Shown here: positions 1 to 7,142 of the stretch, in pieces
Layout of the letters: each line of letters starts with the position of its first letter
Position numbering within the stretch: the stretch's first letter is position 1
From: Mycobacterium avium subsp. avium
GTDB lineage: Bacteria > Actinomycetota > Actinomycetes > Mycobacteriales > Mycobacteriaceae
Assembly (NCBI RefSeq): GCF_009741445.1
Contig: NZ_CP046507.1
Span: 3,100,001 to 3,164,000, forward strand
Length of the DNA: 64,000 nucleotides
Reading direction: 5' to 3'
The notes under the pieces: model-generated
What the model was told of the DNA's origin: nothing
Databases searched by the model: none
Seen by the model: the letters and a program-made list of their open reading frames with translations, nothing else
Program-made: the position numbers and the translations under genes

Positions 1-1114
1 CGGTGCGCGCTACATTCGAGCCGATACAGCGGTGCACTCCAATGCCAAAGCTGAAGTGGCGGTTCGCTTTCCGACCAAGCATCAGTTCATCGGGATTGTC
101 GAACAAGTTGGGATCGCGGTTGGCCATCGCCCACGAGAGCCACAGCCGCTCGCCCTCGGCGAAGCGGATGCCGTCCAGTTCCATGTCGGCGGAGATGGTG
201 CGCGCATCACCGGGCGCTGGGGTGAAATACCGCAGGAATTCTTCGGTGGCCGGGTTCAGCAGGACATCGCGTTCGCGGTGCAGGCGTGCCCGCTGATCGG
301 GATGTTCGGACAGCCACTCGAGCGCGTGTGCCGTCAGCGCCGTGGTGGTGTCAAATCCCCCACCGATCAGTAGCGTGAGCATGCCGATGATCTCCATGTC
401 CGGCGCCGGCTCACCGTCGATGCGCAGCTGTGCCAGCGCGTTGATGATGCCGGGTCGCGGGTGCTCGCGGATCTCGGTGAGGTTGGCGAACAAGTCAACC
501 ACCACTGAGACCCACATGTCATGCACCTTGGCAGCCTCGGGCGAATCCGGCGGCGTGTACACCATCGCGTGCACCGGCTCGTTGTACATGGTCCATTTCC
601 TCAGCGGCACACCGAGCATCGCCAGGGTGAGCACCGCGGGCACGACGTTCGCTAGATCGTCGACGAAGTCGATGCGACCGCTCTCGATGCGTTCGTCGAG
701 GCAGGCCCGCACGACGTCGTCGATGAACGGCTGCCACCGACTCACCGCAGCCGGCGAAAGGTAGGGGTTCAGCAACGAGCGGTAGATTCGGTGCTCCGGG
801 TCGTCCATCTCGAGCATTCCGCCGCGGATCTGGTCCGACTCCGTCGTGAGTGGAATGGTGACACCCCTGTAGCCACGTCGTTCGTTGTTGACGTCGTGGT
901 CGTTGGACACGTGCGGACACCGGGCGAGTTCGAAGACGGCGTCGCCGCTGGCGGCTACCCAGTGCCCGCCGTAGGTGTCGGTCCAGGCGATCGGGCACCG
1001 CTGATGCATCTCCTGGGTGACGTCGAGGAAACGCTCGCGATATTCCGGCGCGTGGCGATCGAAGTGGAACTGCGGGGCCTTTCGGGAGTCAGAACCAGCG
1101 ACCTCGACGCTCAT
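1..1114 (-). CDS. Cytochrome P450 (C-terminus cut by window edge)
   Basis: Haem-thiolate monooxygenase, 371 residues visible. The haem-ligand loop reads FGIGVHRCIG with Cys at about residue 363. The K-helix ExxR is EEFLR, and the I-helix has GGGFDTTTA, which supplies the oxygen-activating Thr. The ATG at 1114 shares ATGA with the stop of the ferredoxin gene upstream, so the two are translationally coupled and the ferredoxin is the likely electron donor. Together with the SDR gene at 1383-2126 it forms a leftward operon. The substrate is unknown; the TetR and dehydrogenase neighbours suggest catabolism of a hydrophobic alcohol, terpenoid or steroid-like compound (inference). Only the last few dozen residues after the haem loop are missing, beyond the left edge. 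Confidence 0.93.
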   Translation of the reverse strand, partial: MSVEVAGSDSRKAPQFHFDRHAPEYRERFLDVTQEMHQRCPIAWTDTYGGHWVAASGDAVFELARCPHVSNDHDVNNERRGYRGVTIPLTTESDQIRGGMLEMDDPEHRIYRSLLNPYLSPAAVSRWQPFIDDVVRACLDERIESGRIDFVDDLANVVPAVLTLAMLGVPLRKWTMYNEPVHAMVYTPPDSPEAAKVHDMWVSVVVDLFANLTEIREHPRPGIINALAQLRIDGEPAPDMEIIGMLTLLIGGGFDTTTALTAHALEWLSEHPDQRARLHRERDVLLNPATEEFLRYFTPAPGDARTISADMELDGIRFAEGERLWLSWAMANRDPNLFDNPDELMLGRKANRHFSFGIGVHRCIGSNVART

Positions 1115-1332
1115 TCGCCGGCCCCTTGACCGACGGTGCCGTTCATTAGCACGATGGCTTGCTCGGGGCACGAGCGCGCTGCCTCGAGCAGTTGCGCTTC
1201 GTCCTCTGCGGCTACCTCACCCATGACGGCGGAGGCGTGGCCATCGACATCGTCGAGTTCGAAGGCTTTCGGTGCGATCATCGCGCACAGGGTGTGCCCC
1301 TGGCATCGGGCAGCGTCAACGCGCGCCTTCAC
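1111..1332 (-). CDS. 3Fe-4S ferredoxin, P450 partner
   Basis: Small electron-transfer protein of 73 residues. Cluster ligands are Cys10, Cys16 and Cys55 (followed by Pro). His13 sits where a 4Fe-4S ferredoxin would have its second Cys, the usual signature of the mycobacterial 3Fe-4S type. I chose the GTG start at 1332 because an AGGAGGTG-like ribosome-binding stretch (minus-strand ACGGAGGTG) lies just upstream and the product then has the normal length. Its TGA overlaps the ATG of the P450. It presumably passes electrons from a reductase not in this window to that P450. Confidence 0.9.
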   Translation of the reverse strand: MKARVDAARCQGHTLCAMIAPKAFELDDVDGHASAVMGEVAAEDEAQLLEAARSCPEQAIVLMNGTVGQGAGE

Positions 1333-1382
1333 TGAACACCTCCGTGATCGTTGCTTCTTTCCAATCCGCATGTGCCGATGGT

Positions 1383-2126
1383 TCAGATCACTGCGCCGCC
1401 GTTGACGCCGATAATCTGACCCGTGATGTAGCCCGCCTCGTCGGAGCACAGGAAAGCGCACGCAGCGGCGATGTCCTCGCCAGTGCCGAGCCTGCCGACC
1501 GGGGAGGCCTTGGCAAGGTACTTGACGGGAGGAAGGTTTCCCGCCTCCTGCGCGGCGCGAAGCATCGGGGTGTCAACGGAAAACGGCGGCACCGTGTTGG
1601 CGGTTATCCCGTGGGCCGCGTATTCGAGCGCGATCGTTCTCGTCAGCGCGATCACACCGCCCTTGGACGCGGAGTAGTGGCCTTGTCGAGGCGATCCCGT
1701 CTGCGCCGCCGTCGAAGAAATCGTGACCACACGCCCCCAACCAGCCTCGACCATGTCCGGCAGGGCAGCCTGCAGGCACAGAAACGTGCCGGTGAGGTTC
1801 ACCGCGAGATGGCGGTTCCAGTCCTCGATCGTGATCTCTGCGAACGGCTTGAATCCAGTGATCGCCGCGCTGGTAACCAAGACCTGGACGGAACCGAGCG
1901 CGCGCCGCACCGACTCGAAAGCCGCTGCAACACTGGCGCTTTCGGCGACGTCGGTCGGTACCGCGATGGCGTGGGCGCCGTCGGCCGCCACCCGGGCCGC
2001 CACTTTCTCGGCGGCTTCTTCGTTTACATCCAACACAGCGACGCGATGGCCGTCGTGGGCCAGTCGTTCGACGATGGCCCGCCCGATTCCCGACCCACCG
2101 CCGGTTACTACCGCCACGCGACTCAC
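1383..2126 (-). CDS. Short-chain dehydrogenase/reductase
   Basis: Classical SDR of 247 residues. The Rossmann glycine motif is TGGGSGIG near the N-terminus and the catalytic YSASK gives Tyr-x3-Lys; the usual NNAG is replaced by TSAAI, a mild departure. The C-terminal GQIIGVNGG is typical of the family. The GTG start at 2126 is preferred because GGAAGG lies 6-9 nt upstream; an upstream in-frame start at 2153 would add nine untypical residues. It is first in a leftward operon with ferredoxin and P450 (50-nt gap). Two operator-like palindromes lie just upstream (2157-2189), so the neighbouring TetR probably controls it. It likely oxidises or reduces the P450 substrate or product. Confidence 0.87.
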   Translation of the reverse strand: MSRVAVVTGGGSGIGRAIVERLAHDGHRVAVLDVNEEAAEKVAARVAADGAHAIAVPTDVAESASVAAAFESVRRALGSVQVLVTSAAITGFKPFAEITIEDWNRHLAVNLTGTFLCLQAALPDMVEAGWGRVVTISSTAAQTGSPRQGHYSASKGGVIALTRTIALEYAAHGITANTVPPFSVDTPMLRAAQEAGNLPPVKYLAKASPVGRLGTGEDIAAACAFLCSDEAGYITGQIIGVNGGAVI

Positions 2127-2156
2127 AATGCTCGCCTTCCACCCGCCGTGCACCTG

Positions 2157-2189
2157 CTATACGATCGTCCAGTCTATACGGACGTACAG
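2157..2189. promoter_or_regulatory. Two tandem TetR operator-like 16-mers
   Basis: Two adjacent 16-bp sequences, 2157-2172 (CTATACGATCGTCCAG) and 2174-2189 (CTATACGGACGTACAG), are spaced 17 bp centre to centre. The second differs at 3 of 16 positions from the perfect palindrome at 2943-2958 on the other side of tetR. They lie between the SDR gene at 1383-2126 and tetR. TATAGA/TATAGC -10-like hexamers on the minus strand fall inside them, so bound repressor would block the leftward promoter (inference). Confidence 0.6.
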
Positions 2190-2230
2190 CGCGGTCACAA
2201 GGCCTCCCGTGAAGCGCCCGCCGCGACGAG

Positions 2231-2866
2231 TCAGCGTCGGCGAGTCGGAGCCTTCTTACTGCGACGGCGAGGCTTGGCTCGAGGTTCGACGGCGTCCAGA
2301 AAGCGCTCGCACGCGGCGATCAATTCGGCGTGGGCGGTATCGACGCCCACGCTTTCCTCCAACCCAAGGAGCTTCGGAACGCCGTTGATCAACAGCACCA
2401 CGGCATCGAACGAAAGATCAGCGAGGAGCCGGGCGTCGTTCCCGAATTTCGCCACCAGCGCCTCGACCTGGACTCTGCGCATGCTATCCGTCACGGCGGC
2501 GATCTCGGAACGAATCGATTTGCGGTGATTGCCAAGTGCCATGAACTCCGTCATCAGCGCACTCGTCGACTCGTGCCAGCTGCTCTCCCACAGCGCATGA
2601 AGTGGGTCGTCGGCTCGCCGCTGAAGTTCCTCGGTCAACCATTGCAGGTTGCGCTCGGAGTAGCGGCGAATGGCGGCGACGAAGATGTCATCCAGCGAGG
2701 GGAAGTAGTACTGCACGAGGCTTGGCGTCACGCCAGCCTTCGCGGCCAAGGCGCGATACGTGACGCTCGCATATCCCTCCTCCAGCATCATCTGCGCAAC
2801 GGCCTCGAGCAAGGCGTCGCGCGTCTGTGAAGTCTCTGCTCCTACGCGGCGGGGCGATGCTGCCAT
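2231..2866 (-). CDS. TetR-family transcriptional regulator
   Basis: A 211-residue repressor-type protein. The N-terminal helix-turn-helix region covers about residues 15-60 and includes a TPSLVQYYF recognition helix. The C-terminal part is a variable helical ligand domain ending in a very basic tail (RRRSKKAPTRRR). The ATG at 2866 is chosen because GGGAGG lies 6 nt upstream; an upstream GTG at 2872 would leave no spacing. It stands between a leftward P450 operon and a rightward P450 operon. Near-identical palindromes on both sides suggest it controls both and itself. The ligand is unknown. Confidence 0.9.
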   Translation of the reverse strand: MAASPRRVGAETSQTRDALLEAVAQMMLEEGYASVTYRALAAKAGVTPSLVQYYFPSLDDIFVAAIRRYSERNLQWLTEELQRRADDPLHALWESSWHESTSALMTEFMALGNHRKSIRSEIAAVTDSMRRVQVEALVAKFGNDARLLADLSFDAVVLLINGVPKLLGLEESVGVDTAHAELIAACERFLDAVEPRAKPRRRSKKAPTRRR

Positions 2867-2911
2867 GTCCACCTCCCTGATGGTTTAAGCATTTTCACAT
2901 GCCGACGACCG

Positions 2912-2958
2912 CTGTACGGGTGTATTGTACCGTTCTAGTAACCTGTACGTTCGTACAG
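2912..2958. promoter_or_regulatory. Divergent tetR/SDR control region with perfect palindrome
   Basis: 2943-2958 is CTGTACGTTCGTACAG, two perfect 7-bp arms around TT. A weaker match (11 of 16) lies at 2912-2927. A -10-like TAACCT at 2939-2944 overlaps the left edge of the perfect site, so occupancy should block the rightward SDR-to-P450 operon. The match to 2157-2189 supports one regulator acting on both sides. Confidence 0.62.
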
Positions 2959-2990
2959 CGGATGTAATCGCGAAGGGAATGGACGTCCCA

Positions 2991-3827
2991 ATGGCAGGCA
3001 AGGTCGAGGGCAAGGTGGCCTTCATCACCGGTGCGGCGCGCGGGCAGGGGCGCAGCCACGCCATAACGCTCGCGCGTGAGGGCGCCGACATCATCGCCAT
3101 CGATGTGTGCAAGCAGCTCGACGGAGTCAAACTCCCGATGTCCACGCCCGACGACTTGGCGGAGACCGTGCGCCAGGTCGAGGTGCTCGGACGGCGGATC
3201 ATCGCGTCGCAGGTCGATGTTCGAGACTTCGACGCCATGCAGGCCGCGGTCGACCACGGTGTCACACAGCTCGGGCGCCTGGACATCGTGCTCGCCAATG
3301 CCGCCCTCGCGAGTGAGGGCACGCGGCTGAACCGGATGGGCCCGAAGACGTGGCGCGACATGATCGACGTCAACCTCAACGGCGCGTGGATCACCGCGCG
3401 GGTGGCGATACCTCACATCATGGCCGGCAAGCGCGGCGGCTCGATCGTGTTCACCAGCTCCATCGGCGGCCTCCGCGGCGCCGAGAACATCGGCAACTAC
3501 ATCGCGTCCAAACACGGCCTGCACGGGTTGATGCGCACCATGGCCCTGGAACTCGGTCCAAGAAACATCCGCGTCAACATCGTCTGCCCGAGCAGCGTCG
3601 CCACACCCATGCTGCTCAACGAGCCGACCTACCGGATGTTTCGGCCCGACTTGGAAAACCCCACCGTGGAGGACTTCAAGGTCGCGTCCCGGCAGATGCA
3701 CGTGCTTCCGATTCCGTACGTCGAACCTGCCGACATCAGCAACGCCATCCTCTTTCTGGTCTCCGACGACGCGCGCTACATCACCGGGGTCTCACTACCG
3801 GTCGACGGTGGCGCCCTCCTCAAATAA
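2991..3827 (+). CDS. Mycofactocin-coupled-type SDR dehydrogenase
   Basis: SDR of 278 residues beginning MAGKVEGKVAFITGAARGQG. This N-terminus, the insert around residues 40-55 and the C-terminal VSLPVDGGALLK are characteristic of mycofactocin-associated SDRs, which hold NAD tightly and use mycofactocin as external electron acceptor (family knowledge). The nucleotide motif is TGAARGQGR; the catalytic residues are in NYIASK. The start at 2991 matches the family; an ATG at 2979 is the alternative. It is first gene of the rightward cluster and is preceded by the palindrome at 2943-2958. A role in alcohol oxidation after P450 hydroxylation is likely but not proven. Confidence 0.88.
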   Translation: MAGKVEGKVAFITGAARGQGRSHAITLAREGADIIAIDVCKQLDGVKLPMSTPDDLAETVRQVEVLGRRIIASQVDVRDFDAMQAAVDHGVTQLGRLDIVLANAALASEGTRLNRMGPKTWRDMIDVNLNGAWITARVAIPHIMAGKRGGSIVFTSSIGGLRGAENIGNYIASKHGLHGLMRTMALELGPRNIRVNIVCPSSVATPMLLNEPTYRMFRPDLENPTVEDFKVASRQMHVLPIPYVEPADISNAILFLVSDDARYITGVSLPVDGGALLK

Positions 3828-3864
3828 GTAGTCGTACAACACAACTCGAAAGGATCTAACTTCC

Positions 3865-4476
3865 ATGTCACGCGTGACACCACTTCGTTTCCGGGACTGG
3901 CCGCCGGAGATGCGCGACGCGATGGCCGCCCTGATGCCACCCAATCCGCGCCACCCTGCTCCGGTCACCAAGGACCGCCCCAAAGCGGAGAACGCACTGG
4001 GGACGTTGGCGCACCACCCATCCCTGGCGCGGGCGTTCTGCACGCTGCAGGGACACCTGCTGATGGGAACCACGCTGAGCATGCGGCACCGCGAAATGCT
4101 CATCCTGCGCACCGCCGCCGTGCGTGGATCCGCCTACGAATGGACACATCACAACTTCATTGCGCCCGACGGCGGCATCAGCACCGAAGATGTCGCGCGG
4201 ATCGCCTTCGGTCCGACCGCGCCCTATTGGAGCGACTTCGAAGCCGCGCTTCTACGGTCCGTTGACGAACTCATCCGCGACGGCCAGATAAGCGATGCCA
4301 CGTGGGCCACCCTGTCGAGCGAATTCGGCACCCAGCAACTTCTCGACACGATGTTCACGGTCACTAGCTACGACGCCCTGATGCGCATGCTGAAAACCTG
4401 CCAGGTCCGCTTGGAGGACGACGTGCGAGAACTTCGCGCCCAGGCAGGACTTTCCGTCGACAGCGGCGGCGCATGA
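3865..4476 (+). CDS. Carboxymuconolactone decarboxylase-family protein
   Basis: A 203-residue protein of the AhpD/CMD fold. The helix with MRHREMLILRTAAVRGSAYEW followed by THHN gives the family E...H pattern, but the CxxC pair of true AhpD peroxidases is absent. An AAAGGA ribosome-binding site precedes the ATG. It lies 37 nt after the mycofactocin-type SDR and 48 nt before a second SDR, so probably in one operon. Members in such clusters are usually of unknown reaction, so I assign only the family. A catabolic decarboxylase or hydrolase-like role is inference. Confidence 0.82.
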   Translation: MSRVTPLRFRDWPPEMRDAMAALMPPNPRHPAPVTKDRPKAENALGTLAHHPSLARAFCTLQGHLLMGTTLSMRHREMLILRTAAVRGSAYEWTHHNFIAPDGGISTEDVARIAFGPTAPYWSDFEAALLRSVDELIRDGQISDATWATLSSEFGTQQLLDTMFTVTSYDALMRMLKTCQVRLEDDVRELRAQAGLSVDSGGA

Positions 4477-4524
4477 CCGTGCGTCCCGTGCGGCGTTGCC
4501 GCGGCAGACAAGAGGAGTTGATCG

Positions 4525-5295
4525 ATGAGTGATCGGTTCGCGCTGACCGACAGAGTTGCCGTCATCACGGGCGCCGGCACGGGCATCGGCCGGGCCAGCG
4601 CCCTCGTCCTGGCCGAGCACGGCGCGGATATCGTGCTGGCCGGACGGCGGCCCGATCCTTTGCGGGCGACGGCCAAGGAGGTCGAGGCGCTCGGACGCCG
4701 GGCGTTGATCGTGCCGACCGACGTCACCGAAACCCAGCAATGCCAACACCTCGTCGATGCCACCCTGGCCGACTTCGGGAGACTCGACATCCTGGTCAAC
4801 AACGCGGGCGGGGGTGAAACCAAAGGCATCACCAAATGGACCGAAGAAGAGTGGCACGACGTCGTGGACCTCAACCTCGGCAGTGTGTGGTTCCTGTCCA
4901 GGTGCGCAGTGAAGCCGATGATGACACAAGGCAGCGGTGCAATCGTCAACATCTCCTCCGGCGCGAGCCTGATCGCCATGCCGCAGGCAGCCATCTATGC
5001 CGCCGCCAAAGCCGGCGTGAACAACCTCACCGGGTCAATGGCCGCGGCCTGGGGACGAAAGGGCATCCGGGTCAATTGCATTGCCTGCGGAGCCATCCGA
5101 ACAGACGGACTGCTGGCAGACGCAGCGAAAGGCGGATTTGACGTCGACCAGCTGGGCGCCATGAACGCCATGGGGCGAATAGCCGAACCCGATGAAATCG
5201 GCTACGGCGTCCTCTTCTTCGCCTCCGATGCAAGCAGCTACTGCTCGGGCCAGACCCTGTACATCCACGGCGGCCCCGGTCCCGCCGGCATCTGA
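4525..5295 (+). CDS. Short-chain dehydrogenase/reductase
   Basis: Classical SDR of 256 residues: TGAGTGIG cofactor loop at about 15-22, NNAGG near 91-95, catalytic Ser in ISSGAS and YAAAK. The C-terminus has GQTLYIHGG. GAGGAG precedes the ATG at 4525. Third gene in the rightward cluster. Sequence alone does not give the substrate; it resembles SDRs acting on ring ketones or alcohols. The three SDRs of the cluster are not close copies of one another, so they likely act at different steps. Confidence 0.88.
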   Translation: MSDRFALTDRVAVITGAGTGIGRASALVLAEHGADIVLAGRRPDPLRATAKEVEALGRRALIVPTDVTETQQCQHLVDATLADFGRLDILVNNAGGGETKGITKWTEEEWHDVVDLNLGSVWFLSRCAVKPMMTQGSGAIVNISSGASLIAMPQAAIYAAAKAGVNNLTGSMAAAWGRKGIRVNCIACGAIRTDGLLADAAKGGFDVDQLGAMNAMGRIAEPDEIGYGVLFFASDASSYCSGQTLYIHGGPGPAGI

Positions 5296-5328
5296 ATCAA
5301 ACCCAATCCCCAACCAAGGAGCATCTCA

Positions 5329-5883
5329 ATGACAAGCACCGACATCGACCTCGAAGCGCTGCGCCGCGACCTGCAGTATGTCAAGGACAAGATCGAGATC
5401 CGCGACCTCATCCATACCCAGGCCCGTGGACACGACCGCCACGATGTCTCACTGATGACCAGTGTCTACACCGAAGACGGCGTTGACGAACACGGACCTA
5501 CGGTGAAAGCGGCTGCAGACTACGGTGATTGGGCCAACGCGGCGCACTCTGCCGCCTTTGACCAGCACTCGCACAACATCACGACACACACCTGCGAGAT
5601 CGAAGGCGACGTCGCGCACAGCGAAAGCTACGTCATCGTGCAGGCGCGCAGGGGCAACGCGCTCATCATGATGGGCGGCCGCTACATCGACCGCCTCGAA
5701 CGCCGCGACGGCACGTGGAAGATCGCGCTGCGCCGCTGCACCGTGGAATGGACCCTGCAGGGCGACGGGTCGGCACTGAAGTCGGGTAACTTCGCCGGCT
5801 TCATCAAGGGCAGCTGGGACACCAACGACGTCTCCTATGCGCGACCCCTCACACAGGACGACACCAACATTGAACGCTGGTAA
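5329..5883 (+). CDS. SnoaL-like (nuclear transport factor 2 fold) protein
   Basis: A 184-residue protein of the SnoaL_4 type: the LEALRRDLQYVKDKIEIRDL opening helices, then the RHDVSLMTSVYTEDG stretch that commonly starts the cone-shaped alpha+beta fold, and a conserved GGRYIDRLERRDGTWKIALR strand near the end. The fold is used by dehydratases, isomerases and P450-pathway enzymes acting on ring substrates (family knowledge). AAGGAG lies 8 nt before the ATG. It sits between an SDR and a P450 with short gaps, which supports a place in the same pathway. Confidence 0.84.
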   Translation: MTSTDIDLEALRRDLQYVKDKIEIRDLIHTQARGHDRHDVSLMTSVYTEDGVDEHGPTVKAAADYGDWANAAHSAAFDQHSHNITTHTCEIEGDVAHSESYVIVQARRGNALIMMGGRYIDRLERRDGTWKIALRRCTVEWTLQGDGSALKSGNFAGFIKGSWDTNDVSYARPLTQDDTNIERW

Positions 5884-5915
5884 CGATTTCCACGTTTCTG
5901 AGAACGGGCTTCCCG

Positions 5916-7100
5916 ATGACCGGTTTGTATTACGACCCGTGGAACCGCGAGATCGACGCTGATCCGTACCCGATTTACAAGATGCTTCGGAACGAGGCGC
6001 CGTTGTACTACAACGAACGCCACGACTTTTGGGGTCTCAGTAGATACGATGACGTCGACGCCGCCCTGCGGGACCCGCTGCGGCTCAGTTCAGCCAAGGG
6101 CGACATCCTCGATGTGGTCAAGGCCGATCCGGTCATGCCGCCGGGGGTTTTCATCAACGAGGATCCTCCCCTGCACACCATCCACCGGGCTCTCGTCGCA
6201 AGGGCCTTCACGCCCAAGAAGATGCGCACCCTCGAGGACAAGATCCGGGCGTTCTGTGTGGCCAGCCTGGACATGGTCGCCGACAGTGACCGGTTCGACT
6301 TCGTCGAAGACCTCGGCGCCGAGCTGCCGATGCGCACCATCGGCATGCTGCTCGGCATTCCCGACGCCGACCAGCCGTCGGTTCGCGAGCACGCCCGGGC
6401 CACGCTGCAGAACGACACCGGTGGGCCGATGCCGATCAGGAAGGACCACTACTTCGACGGCGACATGTTCAGCGATTACGTCGAGTGGCGCAAACAGAAC
6501 CCGTCCGACGACCTGATCACCGAACTGCTCAGCGTCGACTTCGAAGACCAATCCGGAACCGTACGCAGGCTCACAACCCCCGAGCTGCTCATCTTTCTGG
6601 CCGTCATCGCGGGTGCAGGCGTGGAGACAACGGGAAGGCTATTCGGTTGGATGGGCAAGGTCTTGGCCGACCATCCCGACCAACGCAAGGAACTCGCTGA
6701 GGACCGGTCACTGATCCCCGCGGCGGTCGAAGAGCTGTTGCGCTACGAGCCACCCGGCCCCAGCGTGGCCCGCTACGTCACCGAAGATGTCGAGTTCCAC
6801 GGCCAAACGGTGCCCTCGGGAAGCGCGATGCTCTTGATGCTGTCCTCGGCCAACCGCGACGAACGGCGATTCGATCACCCGGATCGTTTCGACATCCACC
6901 GAAAGCCCGGCCGCCACTTGACGTTCGGGCGTGGTGTCCACTTCTGTCTAGGTGCCCCTCTCGCGCGGCTCGAAGGACGCATCGGGCTGGAAGAGGTGTT
7001 GAACCGGTGGCCCGAGTGGGAGATTGACATGGACAACGCGCGACGATCGCGTACCTCGACGGTGCGGGGATGGGATTCGATGCCGGCGATCGTGACCTGA
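5916..7100 (+). CDS. Cytochrome P450
   Basis: Complete bacterial P450 of 394 residues. The haem loop is FGRGVHFCLGAPLAR with Cys344; the ExxR is EELLR. The I-helix reads AGAGVETTGR, with Glu rather than Asp before the conserved Thr pair. No ferredoxin adjoins it, so it may share the ferredoxin at 1111-1332 or use one elsewhere. It is last in the rightward cluster, 32 nt after the SnoaL-like gene. It is different from the P450 at 1-1114, so the locus encodes two distinct oxidation steps. I do not assign a CYP family. Confidence 0.94.
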   Translation: MTGLYYDPWNREIDADPYPIYKMLRNEAPLYYNERHDFWGLSRYDDVDAALRDPLRLSSAKGDILDVVKADPVMPPGVFINEDPPLHTIHRALVARAFTPKKMRTLEDKIRAFCVASLDMVADSDRFDFVEDLGAELPMRTIGMLLGIPDADQPSVREHARATLQNDTGGPMPIRKDHYFDGDMFSDYVEWRKQNPSDDLITELLSVDFEDQSGTVRRLTTPELLIFLAVIAGAGVETTGRLFGWMGKVLADHPDQRKELAEDRSLIPAAVEELLRYEPPGPSVARYVTEDVEFHGQTVPSGSAMLLMLSSANRDERRFDHPDRFDIHRKPGRHLTFGRGVHFCLGAPLARLEGRIGLEEVLNRWPEWEIDMDNARRSRTSTVRGWDSMPAIVT

Positions 7101-7142
7101 CATCAGGTATTCAATGACCTACCTGCCCTCCCCTGACCTACA

